This document shows, piece after piece, positions 15,155 to 22,140 of a DNA stretch of 22,140 nucleotides (its first letter is position 1; every line of letters starts with the position of its first letter). Source of the DNA: Syntrophaceae bacterium UBA4778 (GTDB lineage Bacteria > Desulfobacterota > Syntrophia > Syntrophales > UBA4778); assembly GCA_002403175.1 (NCBI GenBank), contig DHHG01000139.1, forward strand, positions 1 to 22,140. Direction: 5' to 3'. The translations under genes were made by a program, and so were the position numbers. The notes under the pieces were generated by a model. That model was not told the DNA's origin and made no database searches. It saw only the letters and a list, made by a program, of their open reading frames with translations.

Positions 15155-16129
15155 TCAGATCATCATTTGAGCAACGCCTTCCGGATCGGCTGATTTTGTG
15201 CGGATAAGGCGTGTAACGCCGTTGGCCTCACAGGTAATGTCGACATCCGTGCCCTTGGGGGCATCACTGTATCGTACACAGATTGCGGCTGCCATCTCCA
15301 GGTCAGTATTGTCCGCATGGGAAGGAATCAGCACAACCGGCCCGGGATGGTTTGCTGTGTGGAGGAGGGTATCTCCATTACAGAGATTCTGTATTGCAAT
15401 ATTGTCCCTTTCATTTTTGCCCACGATGATCTTGACGCGCTCGTTTAATCGAATATGCCGCCCCGCTTTGAGAAGCTCCAGATCTCGTGTTTGAAAATTA
15501 CTGTCATATTTGAAAAGATCCTTCAAACGTTTGGAAAAAATCGGATCTGTCAGGAGGCATCCTCCGGCCGGGTTACTATACTGGTCAATCCCGTACTTCT
15601 CTGCCAGTTCCATCTGTCTTTTTCGTCCCCTGCCTTGAATGTCCAGGAGTTTGCTGCGATCTATCTTCCCCTCCCTTTCCGCCGAGATCTCCGGCAGGAG
15701 CAGGGCACTCAGCGGCCTGAGGATGTAATTTTCAAATCCTGAATGTTTTGCAACCACATGAAGCGACTGCCTGGTCTGCGACATGGGGCGCTGGCCGAGG
15801 ACTTCACCCGTGAACAGGAAATCGGCATTCAATTCCGCCATTTTTCCCCCCGCTGTTTTGAGCATCAATGCGTGGCAATCGATACAGGGATTCATGTTGC
15901 GGCCGAATCCGTACCTGGGGGCTTTCATCATTGCCAGATGTTCCCGAGTGATATCTACAACGTGCAGATCGATAGAAACCTGCCGAGCCGCTTTTCGGGC
16001 CTTTTCAGGGCCGAAAAAGGGCGTGATGAAGGTCATCCCGATCACATCAATTCCTTGTTCCTGGATAACCTTGACTGCCACTAAACTGTCCAGCCCCCCT
16101 GAAAAGAGGGCGATTCCTTTTGTTTTCAC
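15155..16129 (-). CDS. PP-loop tRNA-thiolation-type enzyme (ThiI/MnmA-like)
   Basis: The 324-residue product begins with a PP-loop ATP-pyrophosphatase motif SGGLDS (10-15), which activates the target by adenylation. It has two cysteine sites placed as in MnmA-like thiouridylases: NPCIDC (C82, C85) and NPAGGC (C191). The last 90 residues carry a smaller domain with NERVKIIVGKNERDN, seen in proteins annotated as tRNA thiouridine-modifying or 'NFACT-R-like' fusions. It probably activates a uridine in tRNA and inserts sulfur, but the exact position is unknown. The start is GTG (16127-16129) with GAAGGAAG before it. The gene lies just past the terminator of the biotin carrier gene and is convergent with the DUF4301 gene. 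Confidence 0.8.
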   Translation of the reverse strand: MKTKGIALFSGGLDSLVAVKVIQEQGIDVIGMTFITPFFGPEKARKAARQVSIDLHVVDITREHLAMMKAPRYGFGRNMNPCIDCHALMLKTAGGKMAELNADFLFTGEVLGQRPMSQTRQSLHVVAKHSGFENYILRPLSALLLPEISAEREGKIDRSKLLDIQGRGRKRQMELAEKYGIDQYSNPAGGCLLTDPIFSKRLKDLFKYDSNFQTRDLELLKAGRHIRLNERVKIIVGKNERDNIAIQNLCNGDTLLHTANHPGPVVLIPSHADNTDLEMAAAICVRYSDAPKGTDVDITCEANGVTRLIRTKSADPEGVAQMMI

Positions 16130-16152
16130 TTTCTTCCTTCAATACCATTCGC

Positions 16153-16187
16153 AAAAATGGCCACTGCAAAGGCTGCTGTGGCCATTT
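16153..16187 (-). terminator. Strong hairpin terminator after the biotin carrier gene
   Basis: AAATGGCCAC (16155-16164) and GTGGCCATTT (16178-16187) form a perfect 10-base stem, extended inward by GCA/TGC after one mismatch. On the minus strand the stem is followed directly by further T. It separates the biotin carrier gene from the PP-loop gene, 24 bases before the latter's start. Confidence 0.8.
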
Positions 16188-16220
16188 CAAATCCATACAC
16201 GATTGCCGTTTCAGGGCAAA

Positions 16221-16436
16221 TTATTCAAGAACGATCAGAACCTGGTTGGCATCGACTTTGTCGTTTTCGGCTACTTTAATCTCTGCCACTTTTCCATCTG
16301 CTGTAGCGAGAACCGGATTCTCCATTTTCATTGCCTCAAGGATAATCAACTCATCATCCGCTTTAACCTGATCTCCGACATTTACCAGGATTTCCGTAAT
16401 GGTTCCAGGCATCGGTGCCGTCACATTTACACTCAT
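16221..16436 (-). CDS. Stand-alone biotin carboxyl carrier protein
   Basis: The 71-residue product is a single biotinyl domain: [20 protein letters not shown], then the biotinylation motif EAMKMENPV with target K37, then [16 protein letters not shown] and LIVLE. The AMKM motif marks biotin rather than lipoate. Such small carriers serve acyl-CoA carboxylases or decarboxylases (methylmalonyl-CoA, glutaconyl-CoA, oxaloacetate or acetyl-CoA type). The partner subunits are not in the window, and the neighbours (cNMP-binding protein and PP-loop enzyme) are unrelated. AAGGAGG lies 7 bases before the ATG. The protein is full length for this type, and the domain call is sure; the enzyme it serves is unknown. 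Confidence 0.93.
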   Translation of the reverse strand: MSVNVTAPMPGTITEILVNVGDQVKADDELIILEAMKMENPVLATADGKVAEIKVAENDKVDANQVLIVLE

Positions 16437-16505
16437 TTAAATTCCTCCTTGGTTTATTTAATCTTTGGAGCCATTCGAGACCCCATTGGCATAGCACTGA
16501 ACGTA

Positions 16506-17015
16506 TTACTCTTTCAATATAAGACTCAAAACGGACGTCAATTTGAGGATATCTTCGTTGGCCTTCCTCAATCGTGAACTTACGATAGAAGCCAGATTCT
16601 TCAAAACCTGATAACCAAGCTGGTAATCGGTTTCTGCAAGTTGCAAAAAATCAGCCTTTTTTATTTCATATAATGTGCAATCAGTCAATGACCTAACAGT
16701 TGCTGTCCTCTTCGATTTTTCTAACAGGGCAATTTCTCCGAAAACGGCATCATTGCTTTCCGCATTCAACGTGGTGAAAGTCTTATTCCGGTCGAGTCCG
16801 TCGTCATCCAGTCCGTCAATTGTGAGTTTTTTTATAACCTCCACTGTTCCGCTGAGAATAACATACATCGATTCCCCGTCTTCACCTTCGCTCATAATGA
16901 GACTGTCTTTTGGGAACCTTGTCTCTTTCGAAATGCCGATCACCTTATCAACCTGAATCGGAGAGAGATTCTTAAACAGGGCCGAATCTGCCAGAATAGC
17001 ATTTGCTCTTTTCAC
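16506..17015 (-). CDS. Cyclic-nucleotide-binding domain protein
   Basis: The 169-residue product is one cNMP-binding beta-barrel and a C-terminal helix, with no DNA-binding helix-turn-helix. Marker stretches are FKNLSPIQVDKV (14-25), GEDGESMYVILSGTVEV (44-60) and the phosphate-binding cassette FGEIALLEKSKRTATV (92-107), whose R103 would contact the cyclic phosphate. A 20-residue acidic loop (IDGLDDDGLDRNKTF) precedes the cassette. The start lies 6 bases after the stop of the potassium-channel gene, so the two are made together. Because it has no output domain of its own, acting on the channel is the simplest idea, though this is inferred from position only. Confidence 0.88.
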   Translation of the reverse strand: MKRANAILADSALFKNLSPIQVDKVIGISKETRFPKDSLIMSEGEDGESMYVILSGTVEVIKKLTIDGLDDDGLDRNKTFTTLNAESNDAVFGEIALLEKSKRTATVRSLTDCTLYEIKKADFLQLAETDYQLGYQVLKNLASIVSSRLRKANEDILKLTSVLSLILKE

Positions 17016-17021
17016 AATTCC

Positions 17022-18203
17022 TCAGATCTGTTGGCCGACCGGCGGCGCTGCCGAACACAGTATTATCGCAAAATCTTCAGGCTTAATAACATATTCATTT
17101 TTCGGGTTCAGGACCACTTTTAAGTCATCCTCGCCCTTGGAGTAATCTCGTTTTGATTCCTTCAATTTTTCTTTAATAAACGCATCTAGCGCAGATGTAT
17201 TATCGGAGAGGAGATCGTCCAGCTTGATAGGTTTTTTCTCCTGCAGGATTCCAACGACAATAGCATTACGTTGATTCCGAAAGTAAGAGGAAATTTCTGC
17301 AAAAGTACCGTTTATATATTCTTTCGGAATGGCGGCCCTAAACAAGTTGCAGGAATCCTCGACAGAAAGCATTTTTTCAAATACCCTTGGCAATCCGGGT
17401 GAATCGACTGCGCTGGCAAGCAAGTATCCCATATGTTCCCCGCGGATCACAATTTCATCGACATTGGCGCGCTTCAGATGGGTTTTGTTTCCGGCATCGA
17501 CCAGTTCGGCTATCATTTTAATTTGAGGAGAAAGCGACTTAATGGTCAAAGCAGTCAATATCGTACGGTCATCCGCCCTGTCAATTGGGTGATTGCTTGA
17601 GGTATCCGCCATAATGATTGCGAACCGGGCTTTCTGAATATTGGCTCTGTTTAAGACGTCTTCCTGGATGTAATTCCCGCGCAAAAAAGTCATGTTAAAC
17701 CGGTTGTATTTGACCTTTAGAGAATCAATTACATCCACTGTAAGCTCGTTGATCAGAACCAGCACGCAATCCTTCTGACTTCTATTCAGATAAGAAAGAA
17801 CCTCTTCGGAATATTGATTCCAACCGCATATTACAATGTGGTCATTTTCCTTAATTGCTTTCAAACCCTTTCCTTCTTTGATCTTCTGCTCCACCAGAAC
17901 AGAAGCGACAGTCGCGGTCAGCATGGAAAGCAGACCGATTCCAGAAAGCATTAGAACGATGCCGACCATCTTTCCGCCGTCCGAAACGGGAAACTTATCG
18001 CCGTATCCGACGGTGCAAATAGTGACAACAGCCCACCATATCGCGTCCCATACAGATCGGATGGTGGAGTCAGCTTCATTGTGCTCAAAATAATAAACCA
18101 AAAGGGAACTGATAAAAACGATTCCCAAAGTGAGAGGGGCAATCAGGAAAAAACGCTCTTTGCGCAGCTTACGAAATGTTATGTTCAATTTCGAGAGAAG
18201 CAT
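17022..18203 (-). CDS. Potassium channel with RCK (TrkA-N-like) domain
   Basis: The 393-residue product begins with a basic N-terminus and a two-helix pore: TM1 at about 18-38, pore helix with WDAIWWAVVTICTVGYGD (52-69, filter TVGYGD 64-69), and TM2 at about 79-104. From 121 there is an RCK domain starting DHIVICGWNQYSEEVL. The usual GxGxxG of Rossmann domains is replaced by GWNQYS, so nucleotide binding is unlikely to be of the normal kind, as in MthK-like calcium-gated channels. A second RCK-C-like part follows after about 275, with an inserted charged helix. It sits in the inner membrane and passes potassium. The start is ATG with a weak AGG upstream, and a good promoter is 30 bases away. 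Confidence 0.92.
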   Translation of the reverse strand: MLLSKLNITFRKLRKERFFLIAPLTLGIVFISSLLVYYFEHNEADSTIRSVWDAIWWAVVTICTVGYGDKFPVSDGGKMVGIVLMLSGIGLLSMLTATVASVLVEQKIKEGKGLKAIKENDHIVICGWNQYSEEVLSYLNRSQKDCVLVLINELTVDVIDSLKVKYNRFNMTFLRGNYIQEDVLNRANIQKARFAIIMADTSSNHPIDRADDRTILTALTIKSLSPQIKMIAELVDAGNKTHLKRANVDEIVIRGEHMGYLLASAVDSPGLPRVFEKMLSVEDSCNLFRAAIPKEYINGTFAEISSYFRNQRNAIVVGILQEKKPIKLDDLLSDNTSALDAFIKEKLKESKRDYSKGEDDLKVVLNPKNEYVIKPEDFAIILCSAAPPVGQQI

Positions 18204-18236
18204 CTTTAACCTGAAATGACCAAATGAACTTGGCTG

Positions 18237-18265
18237 TATATAGCAGGATGGATAACCATTTTCAA
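18237..18265 (-). promoter_or_regulatory. Promoter of the channel / cNMP-binding operon
   Basis: On the minus strand TTGAAA (complement of 18260-18265) and TATATA (complement of 18237-18242) are 17 bases apart. The leader would be about 27 bases. This indicates that the channel genes are transcribed separately from the EF-G gene upstream. Confidence 0.6.
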
Positions 18266-18361
18266 TATATGAAACAAGTCACATAAAGGTTTACCGGATC
18301 TTTATGACTGTCTTAAAAAGGATCTGAACCCTGCTGTCTTGGGCTTTATCAAATGTTCCGT

Positions 18362-20395
18362 TCAGGTTTTATTGTATTCCGAAAACTGCATGGAAAACGT
18401 GGCGCGGCCCTGGGTTGCGGATCTGAGATCCGTGGAGTATCCAAACATCCTTTCCAGAGGAACTTTGGCGCTTATTTCGCTGATATTTCCTTTATTGCTG
18501 ATATTCAGGATCTCACCCCGTCTGGAATTGACATCTCCGATGACCTCTCCCATAAACTCGCTGGGAGTAATGATGCTGACCTTCATAATAGGTTCAAGGA
18601 GAATGGGTCCTGCTTGACTACATCCCTCTTTGAAGGCGGAGGAAGCCGCTATCTTATAGCCCAGCTCCGTTGATTCTCCATCCTTGAGAGCTGCAGCTTT
18701 TATTGTGACCTTTACATCGACCACCGGATATCCGGCAAGGACACCGCTGAAAGTGGCCTCGCGAATTCCTTCCTCAATTGCCGTACGGAAAATCTCAGGA
18801 AAGGCCTCAGACGGAATCCGGTTGACGATCTCGATTCCCTCTCCCCGGGATTTAGGCTGGATATGCAGCTGCACCTGACCGAAATGTTTCTTATCGCCCA
18901 GTTCCTTTTCAAAACGTTTTTCCACATCGGCTTCTTTCTCGATTGTTTCTCGATAAACGACCCTGGGTTTTCCTATATTGACATGAACGTTGAATTCCCG
19001 AATCAGGCGATCGATCAGGATATCCAGGTGCAGCTCTCCCATTCCCGATATAACGGTCTGTGCCGTTTCATCCTCGTACCTGACCTTTACTGTCGGGTCT
19101 TCTTCCATCAGTTTGGCCAGGGCTTCCGAGAGCTTCTCCTGATCGGCAGGAGTTTTTGCCTCTATGGCCTGCGTGATGACAGGCTCATTGAATTCAATGG
19201 ATTCCAGGATAATGGGGCGATCCTCTTTGCAAATGGTGTCTCCGGTTGTTGTGTCTTTGATGCCCATAACGGCAATGATAGAGCCTGCGCCCGTTTGCTC
19301 GATTCGCTCCCGTTTATTCGCATGCATTTTTAGGAGGCGCGATATTTTTTCTTTCCTCTTTTTTATCGGATTGTAAACCTCGTCTCCGACATTGAGCCTG
19401 CCTGAATAAATCCGGATATAGGTCATTTTTCGCCCTTCATCCATCATCACCTTGAATGCAAGTGCGCATAAAGGCTCTTTATCGCTGCTGATACGAACTT
19501 CCTTGTTTCCGTTCAAGGGATTGATTCCGGAAACCGGAGGCAATTCTTCCGGTGAGGGGAGGTAGTTTACGACGGCGTCAAGGATGGGCTGAACTCCTTT
19601 GTTGCGTAAAGCCGTACCGCAAATAATTGGCACAACTTTCAATGCAATCGTCAGTTTCCGTATGGAAGCAAGGATTTCATTCTCACCGATTTCCTCTCCT
19701 CCCAGGTATTTATCTGCGATTTCGTCATCCAGATCGGCAAGCGATTCGATCAGATGGTTACGGGCTTCCTCCGCCTCACCTTGCATTTCGGCAGGAATTT
19801 CGGATTCCGTAAAAGAAATACCCAGGCTTTTTTCGTCCCACGTCAGGAGTTTTCTCTTGATCAGATCGATGGTTCCTTTGAAACTGTCCTCTTGGCCCCA
19901 GGGGATCTGGATAGGCAACGGAAGAGAATTGAATCTTTCCTTCATCATGTGAATGGCTCCGAAAAAATCAGCTCCGATCCGGTCCATCTTATTGATGAAA
20001 GCGATCTTGGGCACTTCGTATTTATCCGCCTGGTGCCAGACGGTTTCCGATTGAGGCTCTACTCCCTCTACTGCGCTGAAGACAACCACGGCCCCGTCGA
20101 GGATGCGGAGGCTGCGTTCAACTTCAATTGTGAAGTCGACATGCCCGGGGGTATCAATGATATTGATTTCGTGATTTTTCCAAACACTCGTGGTCACCGC
20201 CGAGGTGATGGTAATACCGCGCTCCTGCTCCTGCGGCATCCAATCCATAACGGCCTGTCCGTCATGAACCTCTCCCATTCTGTGCGTCTTGCCCGTATAA
20301 AAAAGTATTCTTTCGGTAACCGTCGTCTTCCCTGCATCGATATGCGCAACGATTCCGATATTTCTTGTTCTGGATAATTTTGTCTTGGATGCCAT
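18362..20395 (-). CDS. fusA: Translation elongation factor G (paralogue outside the str operon)
   Basis: The 677-residue product is a full five-domain EF-G GTPase. It has the G1 motif AHIDAGKT (17-24), the switch stretch [10 protein letters not shown]3 DTPGH (81-85) and G4 NKMD (135-138). Domain IV is marked by the [27 protein letters not shown] stretch and [13 protein letters not shown], and domain V by [18 protein letters not shown]. It drives ribosomal translocation and, with RRF, recycling. Neighbours are a GerMN protein and a potassium channel rather than rpsL, rpsG and tuf, so it may be a second EF-G specialised for one step, or the only copy displaced. The start is 30 bases after the GerMN stop, and the ribosome site is weak. 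Function as EF-G is near certain; the paralogue type is not. Confidence 0.93.
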   Translation of the reverse strand: MASKTKLSRTRNIGIVAHIDAGKTTVTERILFYTGKTHRMGEVHDGQAVMDWMPQEQERGITITSAVTTSVWKNHEINIIDTPGHVDFTIEVERSLRILDGAVVVFSAVEGVEPQSETVWHQADKYEVPKIAFINKMDRIGADFFGAIHMMKERFNSLPLPIQIPWGQEDSFKGTIDLIKRKLLTWDEKSLGISFTESEIPAEMQGEAEEARNHLIESLADLDDEIADKYLGGEEIGENEILASIRKLTIALKVVPIICGTALRNKGVQPILDAVVNYLPSPEELPPVSGINPLNGNKEVRISSDKEPLCALAFKVMMDEGRKMTYIRIYSGRLNVGDEVYNPIKKRKEKISRLLKMHANKRERIEQTGAGSIIAVMGIKDTTTGDTICKEDRPIILESIEFNEPVITQAIEAKTPADQEKLSEALAKLMEEDPTVKVRYEDETAQTVISGMGELHLDILIDRLIREFNVHVNIGKPRVVYRETIEKEADVEKRFEKELGDKKHFGQVQLHIQPKSRGEGIEIVNRIPSEAFPEIFRTAIEEGIREATFSGVLAGYPVVDVKVTIKAAALKDGESTELGYKIAASSAFKEGCSQAGPILLEPIMKVSIITPSEFMGEVIGDVNSRRGEILNISNKGNISEISAKVPLERMFGYSTDLRSATQGRATFSMQFSEYNKT

Positions 20396-20425
20396 TTATC
20401 TTAACCTGATTTTTTTCGTGGTTCC

Positions 20426-21031
20426 CTAGGATGTCCGGATCAGTTCCTTATTTGGTTTGAAAGCCCGGCTTGTGTCCATATGTCCTTTCAGCGAGTCGCG
20501 GGTCTTTCCGTCGATAAGAATCTTTACGCTATGAATCGCAGAAAGATTGCCGGTCAGGCTGTTCGTGAGCGAGTAAATTGTCGCCAACTCGCTGGCGCTT
20601 CCACCCGGATGCAGACGGATCAAATTTGAATCGAAATCCACAATCGCGGTACCCTGTTCAATTCTGATGCTCAGGAGTTTCGTATCTTCAGGAAAGGTCC
20701 TGACCAAGTCCGTTTTAGGCCCCTCGATCAGGGCCTTTACAATCTCCTCGGCCTGCAAATCGATACTTTGTGGCTTGGGGATCAATCTTCTTTCAGGTAC
20801 AAGAAACCGCTCATTGGAATCTGAAAAATAGAGTTGTACGCTTTGCTTAACCCTTTTCGATTGTACTTTTTCAGAATCAGGCGAACCGATGAAATCTGAA
20901 AGCGTAAAAAAAAGGAACGCCAGGGAAGCAATTCCGATAATAAAGAGAGTGGAAAGAAAGAAAATTCTGATCCCTTTCTTTTTTTTTCGTGCCTTCTTTT
21001 CCATCGCTCTTTTGCTTTTTTTTGTAGCCAT
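20426..21031 (-). CDS. Membrane-anchored GerMN-domain protein
   Basis: The 201-residue product has a very basic N-terminus (KKSKRAMEKKARKKKKG), one membrane helix (about 22-43), then an extracytoplasmic GerMN domain (about 64-195). Marker stretches are VQLYFSDSNERFLVPERR, EIVKALIEGP, RTFPEDTKLLSIRIEQGTAIVDFDS, HPGGSASELATIYSLTNSLT and VKILIDGKT. GerMN domains are best known from the spore protein GerM but are widespread in non-spore-formers as envelope proteins, often near peptidoglycan genes. The short form here has one copy. AGGAG lies 7 bases before the ATG. It is 30 bases upstream of EF-G, so the two may share a transcript. Its exact role is unknown. Confidence 0.88.
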   Translation of the reverse strand: MATKKSKRAMEKKARKKKKGIRIFFLSTLFIIGIASLAFLFFTLSDFIGSPDSEKVQSKRVKQSVQLYFSDSNERFLVPERRLIPKPQSIDLQAEEIVKALIEGPKTDLVRTFPEDTKLLSIRIEQGTAIVDFDSNLIRLHPGGSASELATIYSLTNSLTGNLSAIHSVKILIDGKTRDSLKGHMDTSRAFKPNKELIRTS

Positions 21032-21136
21032 TCATTAACTCCTGGATATTAAAAAAGCCTCCGCGAGATTTGAGTGAACGATGGCTGGGACCCATCCCGG
21101 AAGATTCCGATACCCTTCATAATCTTTGCTGAGGTA
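21032..21136 (-). other. Gene-free leader upstream of the GerMN gene
   Basis: About 105 bases between the terminator of the TPR gene and the GerMN ATG contain no gene. GGGACCCATCCC-type complementary bases near 21086-21101 could fold locally. I find no clear promoter pair and no known riboswitch pattern. Confidence 0.3.
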
Positions 21137-21169
21137 TAAAAAATTAGAACCCGATTTTTGGGAATCGGG
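21137..21169 (-). terminator. Terminator of the TPR lipoprotein gene
   Basis: CCCGATT (21150-21156) and AATCGGG (21163-21169) form a 7-base perfect stem with a 6-base loop. On the minus strand it is followed shortly by a run of six T. It lies about 85 bases after the TPR stop codon. Confidence 0.65.
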
Positions 21170-21255
21170 CGCTCAAAATCTATGGTATTTTAAGATTACT
21201 GTCAAGAAAAGATGGACCCCGAATTGTATTATGCAAGCTTGCTCTCTGCAGCTAT

Positions 21256-22089
21256 TTATCGGGATTGAGAATTTTTGACCCGGATGGGTTTCGTAAGCTG
21301 ATCGATTTCAGCTTTGGCCTTAATTGCCAGTTCAGTATTCGGGACTTTGGCTATAACGGCCTGATATTCCTTCAGGGCAGCATATTTTTTGTTCTGACCC
21401 TCAAAGCATTTTCCCAGCCAGTAGCGGGCTTCAATAAAATCCGGTGCAGTCTGCAGGACTTTATTAAAATGAAGAATGGCCTGATCGTATTCCTTTTTGG
21501 CCAGGAATGATCTTCCAATATTGATTTCGAAAACGGCATGACTGTACAGATTCGGTTCAAGCTTGATCGCTTCCGAAAAAGCGGACACCGCCGCATCGTA
21601 ATCCCCTTTTTTATAATAACTCCAGCCTAAGTTGTTCCAAGCGAAAGATGGGGTCTCGTAGAGCAGATTGGAAAGTGCTTTTTTGTAACTGGCGATTGCA
21701 TTATCGAACTGGCCAGTACTGTCATAAACAAGGCCAAGATAGTTATAAGCTTCGGAATAATCTGATTTCAGATCTATTGCTTTTTCAAATTCTCGGATGG
21801 AATCGTTCGGCAATCCTTTCACATGATAAAGAATCCCCAGATAATAATGGATTAGCGGATTACTGGAATCCTGTTTTTCAGCTTCCAAAAGCTCTTTCAA
21901 GGCCAGCGGATAATTTCTGGATTCCAGATAAGCGATTCCTGCATTCAGTCGCAGGCGCGCAGCTTTTTCATTAGCACATCCACCGATGAAAAGTACCAAG
22001 CAAACAAGTACAGCCAAAGAGCTGAGGCCGATTCGAAATCTAAAGATGGATGTACTCAGTGAGCGTTTTTTATAATTTATTATTCCCAT
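21256..22089 (-). CDS. TPR-repeat lipoprotein (PilF/PilW-like)
   Basis: The 277-residue product has a lipoprotein signal: basic N-terminus (about 7-19), a hydrophobic stretch (about 21-35) and lipobox IGGC with C38 as the lipidated cysteine. The +2 residue is alanine, which favours the outer membrane. About six tetratricopeptide repeats follow, with classic helices such as LIHYYLGILYHVKGLPNDSIREFEKA, EAYNYLGLVYDSTGQFDNAIASYKKA, WNNLGWSYYKKGDYDAAVSAFSEA and EARYWLGKCFEGQNKKYAALKEYQA. The layout is like PilF/PilW pilotins for type IV pili and like Bam-type TPR lipoproteins; which one applies cannot be decided here. GGTGGG stands just before the ATG. The start overlaps the end of an upstream frame by 20 bases. 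Confidence 0.87.
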   Translation of the reverse strand: MGIINYKKRSLSTSIFRFRIGLSSLAVLVCLVLFIGGCANEKAARLRLNAGIAYLESRNYPLALKELLEAEKQDSSNPLIHYYLGILYHVKGLPNDSIREFEKAIDLKSDYSEAYNYLGLVYDSTGQFDNAIASYKKALSNLLYETPSFAWNNLGWSYYKKGDYDAAVSAFSEAIKLEPNLYSHAVFEINIGRSFLAKKEYDQAILHFNKVLQTAPDFIEARYWLGKCFEGQNKKYAALKEYQAVIAKVPNTELAIKAKAEIDQLTKPIRVKNSQSR

Positions 22090-22140
22090 TGACCCACCAA
22101 TCGCTTTTATCCTTGAACCACCAATCAGAAGAATCGGTCT
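22070..22140 (-). CDS. Possible C-terminus of the upstream gene, cut by window edge
   Basis: A frame entering from the right edge ends with TAA at 22070-22072 and encodes DSSDWWFKDKSDWWVNGNNKL. The SDWW-x-KDK-SDWW repeat is too regular to look like chance, and the 20-base overlap with the TPR lipoprotein start would fit coupled translation. Only 22-23 codons are visible and no family can be given. Confidence 0.35.
   Translation of the reverse strand, partial: TDSSDWWFKDKSDWWVNGNNKL

Noticed and set aside
15783..16577. 264-codon plus-strand open frame
   Set aside because: It is antisense to the PP-loop and biotin carrier genes, both of which have clear motifs; its product shows no recognisable domain.
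1..22140. CRISPR array, insertion sequence or toxin-antitoxin pair
   Set aside because: No regularly spaced repeats, no transposase-like product and no paired small genes with the expected motifs were found on either strand.

Overview
The window looks like a chromosomal segment of a mesophilic, probably anaerobic Gram-negative bacterium. I would guess the deltaproteobacterial / Desulfobacterota group (Syntrophus- or Smithella-like). This is an inference from the gene mix: an ADP-forming-type acyl-CoA synthetase, a stand-alone biotin carrier, an RCK potassium channel, a GerMN-domain protein, a DUF4301 protein and a TPR lipoprotein. No taxonomic marker was searched.

Left part (1-4000). All intact genes are on the minus strand. 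The left edge holds the first 164 residues of a CoA-binding acyl-CoA synthetase (ADP-forming type). Next come about 400 bases without a clear gene, a zinc alcohol dehydrogenase pseudogene on the plus strand that has lost its N-terminus and Rossmann domain, and a short remnant resembling the ATPase end of a histidine kinase. A pair of intact genes follows: an Hcp-like protein with a Sec signal peptide, and a SAM methyltransferase with a regulatory domain.

Centre-left (4000-7340). A plus-strand gene encodes a metallophosphoesterase fused to a nucleotidyltransferase. It is followed by a cold-shock protein gene with a good promoter, a long leader and a strong terminator. Beyond that is a tRNA-Arg(CCU) gene on the minus strand, whose 3' 45 bases are repeated perfectly 809 bases away. 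This bounds a very small integrated element with integrase-arm-like repeats, one or two small proteins and a promoter overlapping a palindrome, but no integrase.

Centre (7340-15110). A minus-strand operon runs nadE, zinc-ribbon protein, PPP phosphatase, ftcD, with 4-base overlaps at two junctions and a hairpin terminator. Diverging from it on the plus strand are a sensorless histidine kinase, a lytic transglycosylase and a DUF4301 protein.

Right part (15155-22140). All genes are on the minus strand. In transcription order they are a TPR lipoprotein (with terminator), a GerMN-domain membrane-anchored protein and elongation factor G, then a two-helix potassium channel with RCK domain and a separate cyclic-nucleotide-binding protein 6 bases downstream. 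After these come a 71-residue biotin carrier (with terminator) and a PP-loop tRNA-thiolase-like enzyme.

The most interesting items are the miniature tRNA-Arg element, the phosphoesterase-nucleotidyltransferase fusion with its four-cysteine insertion, the exported Hcp-like protein without any visible type VI apparatus, and the split potassium channel / cNMP sensor pair. No CRISPR array, transposase, integrase or complete defence system is visible.
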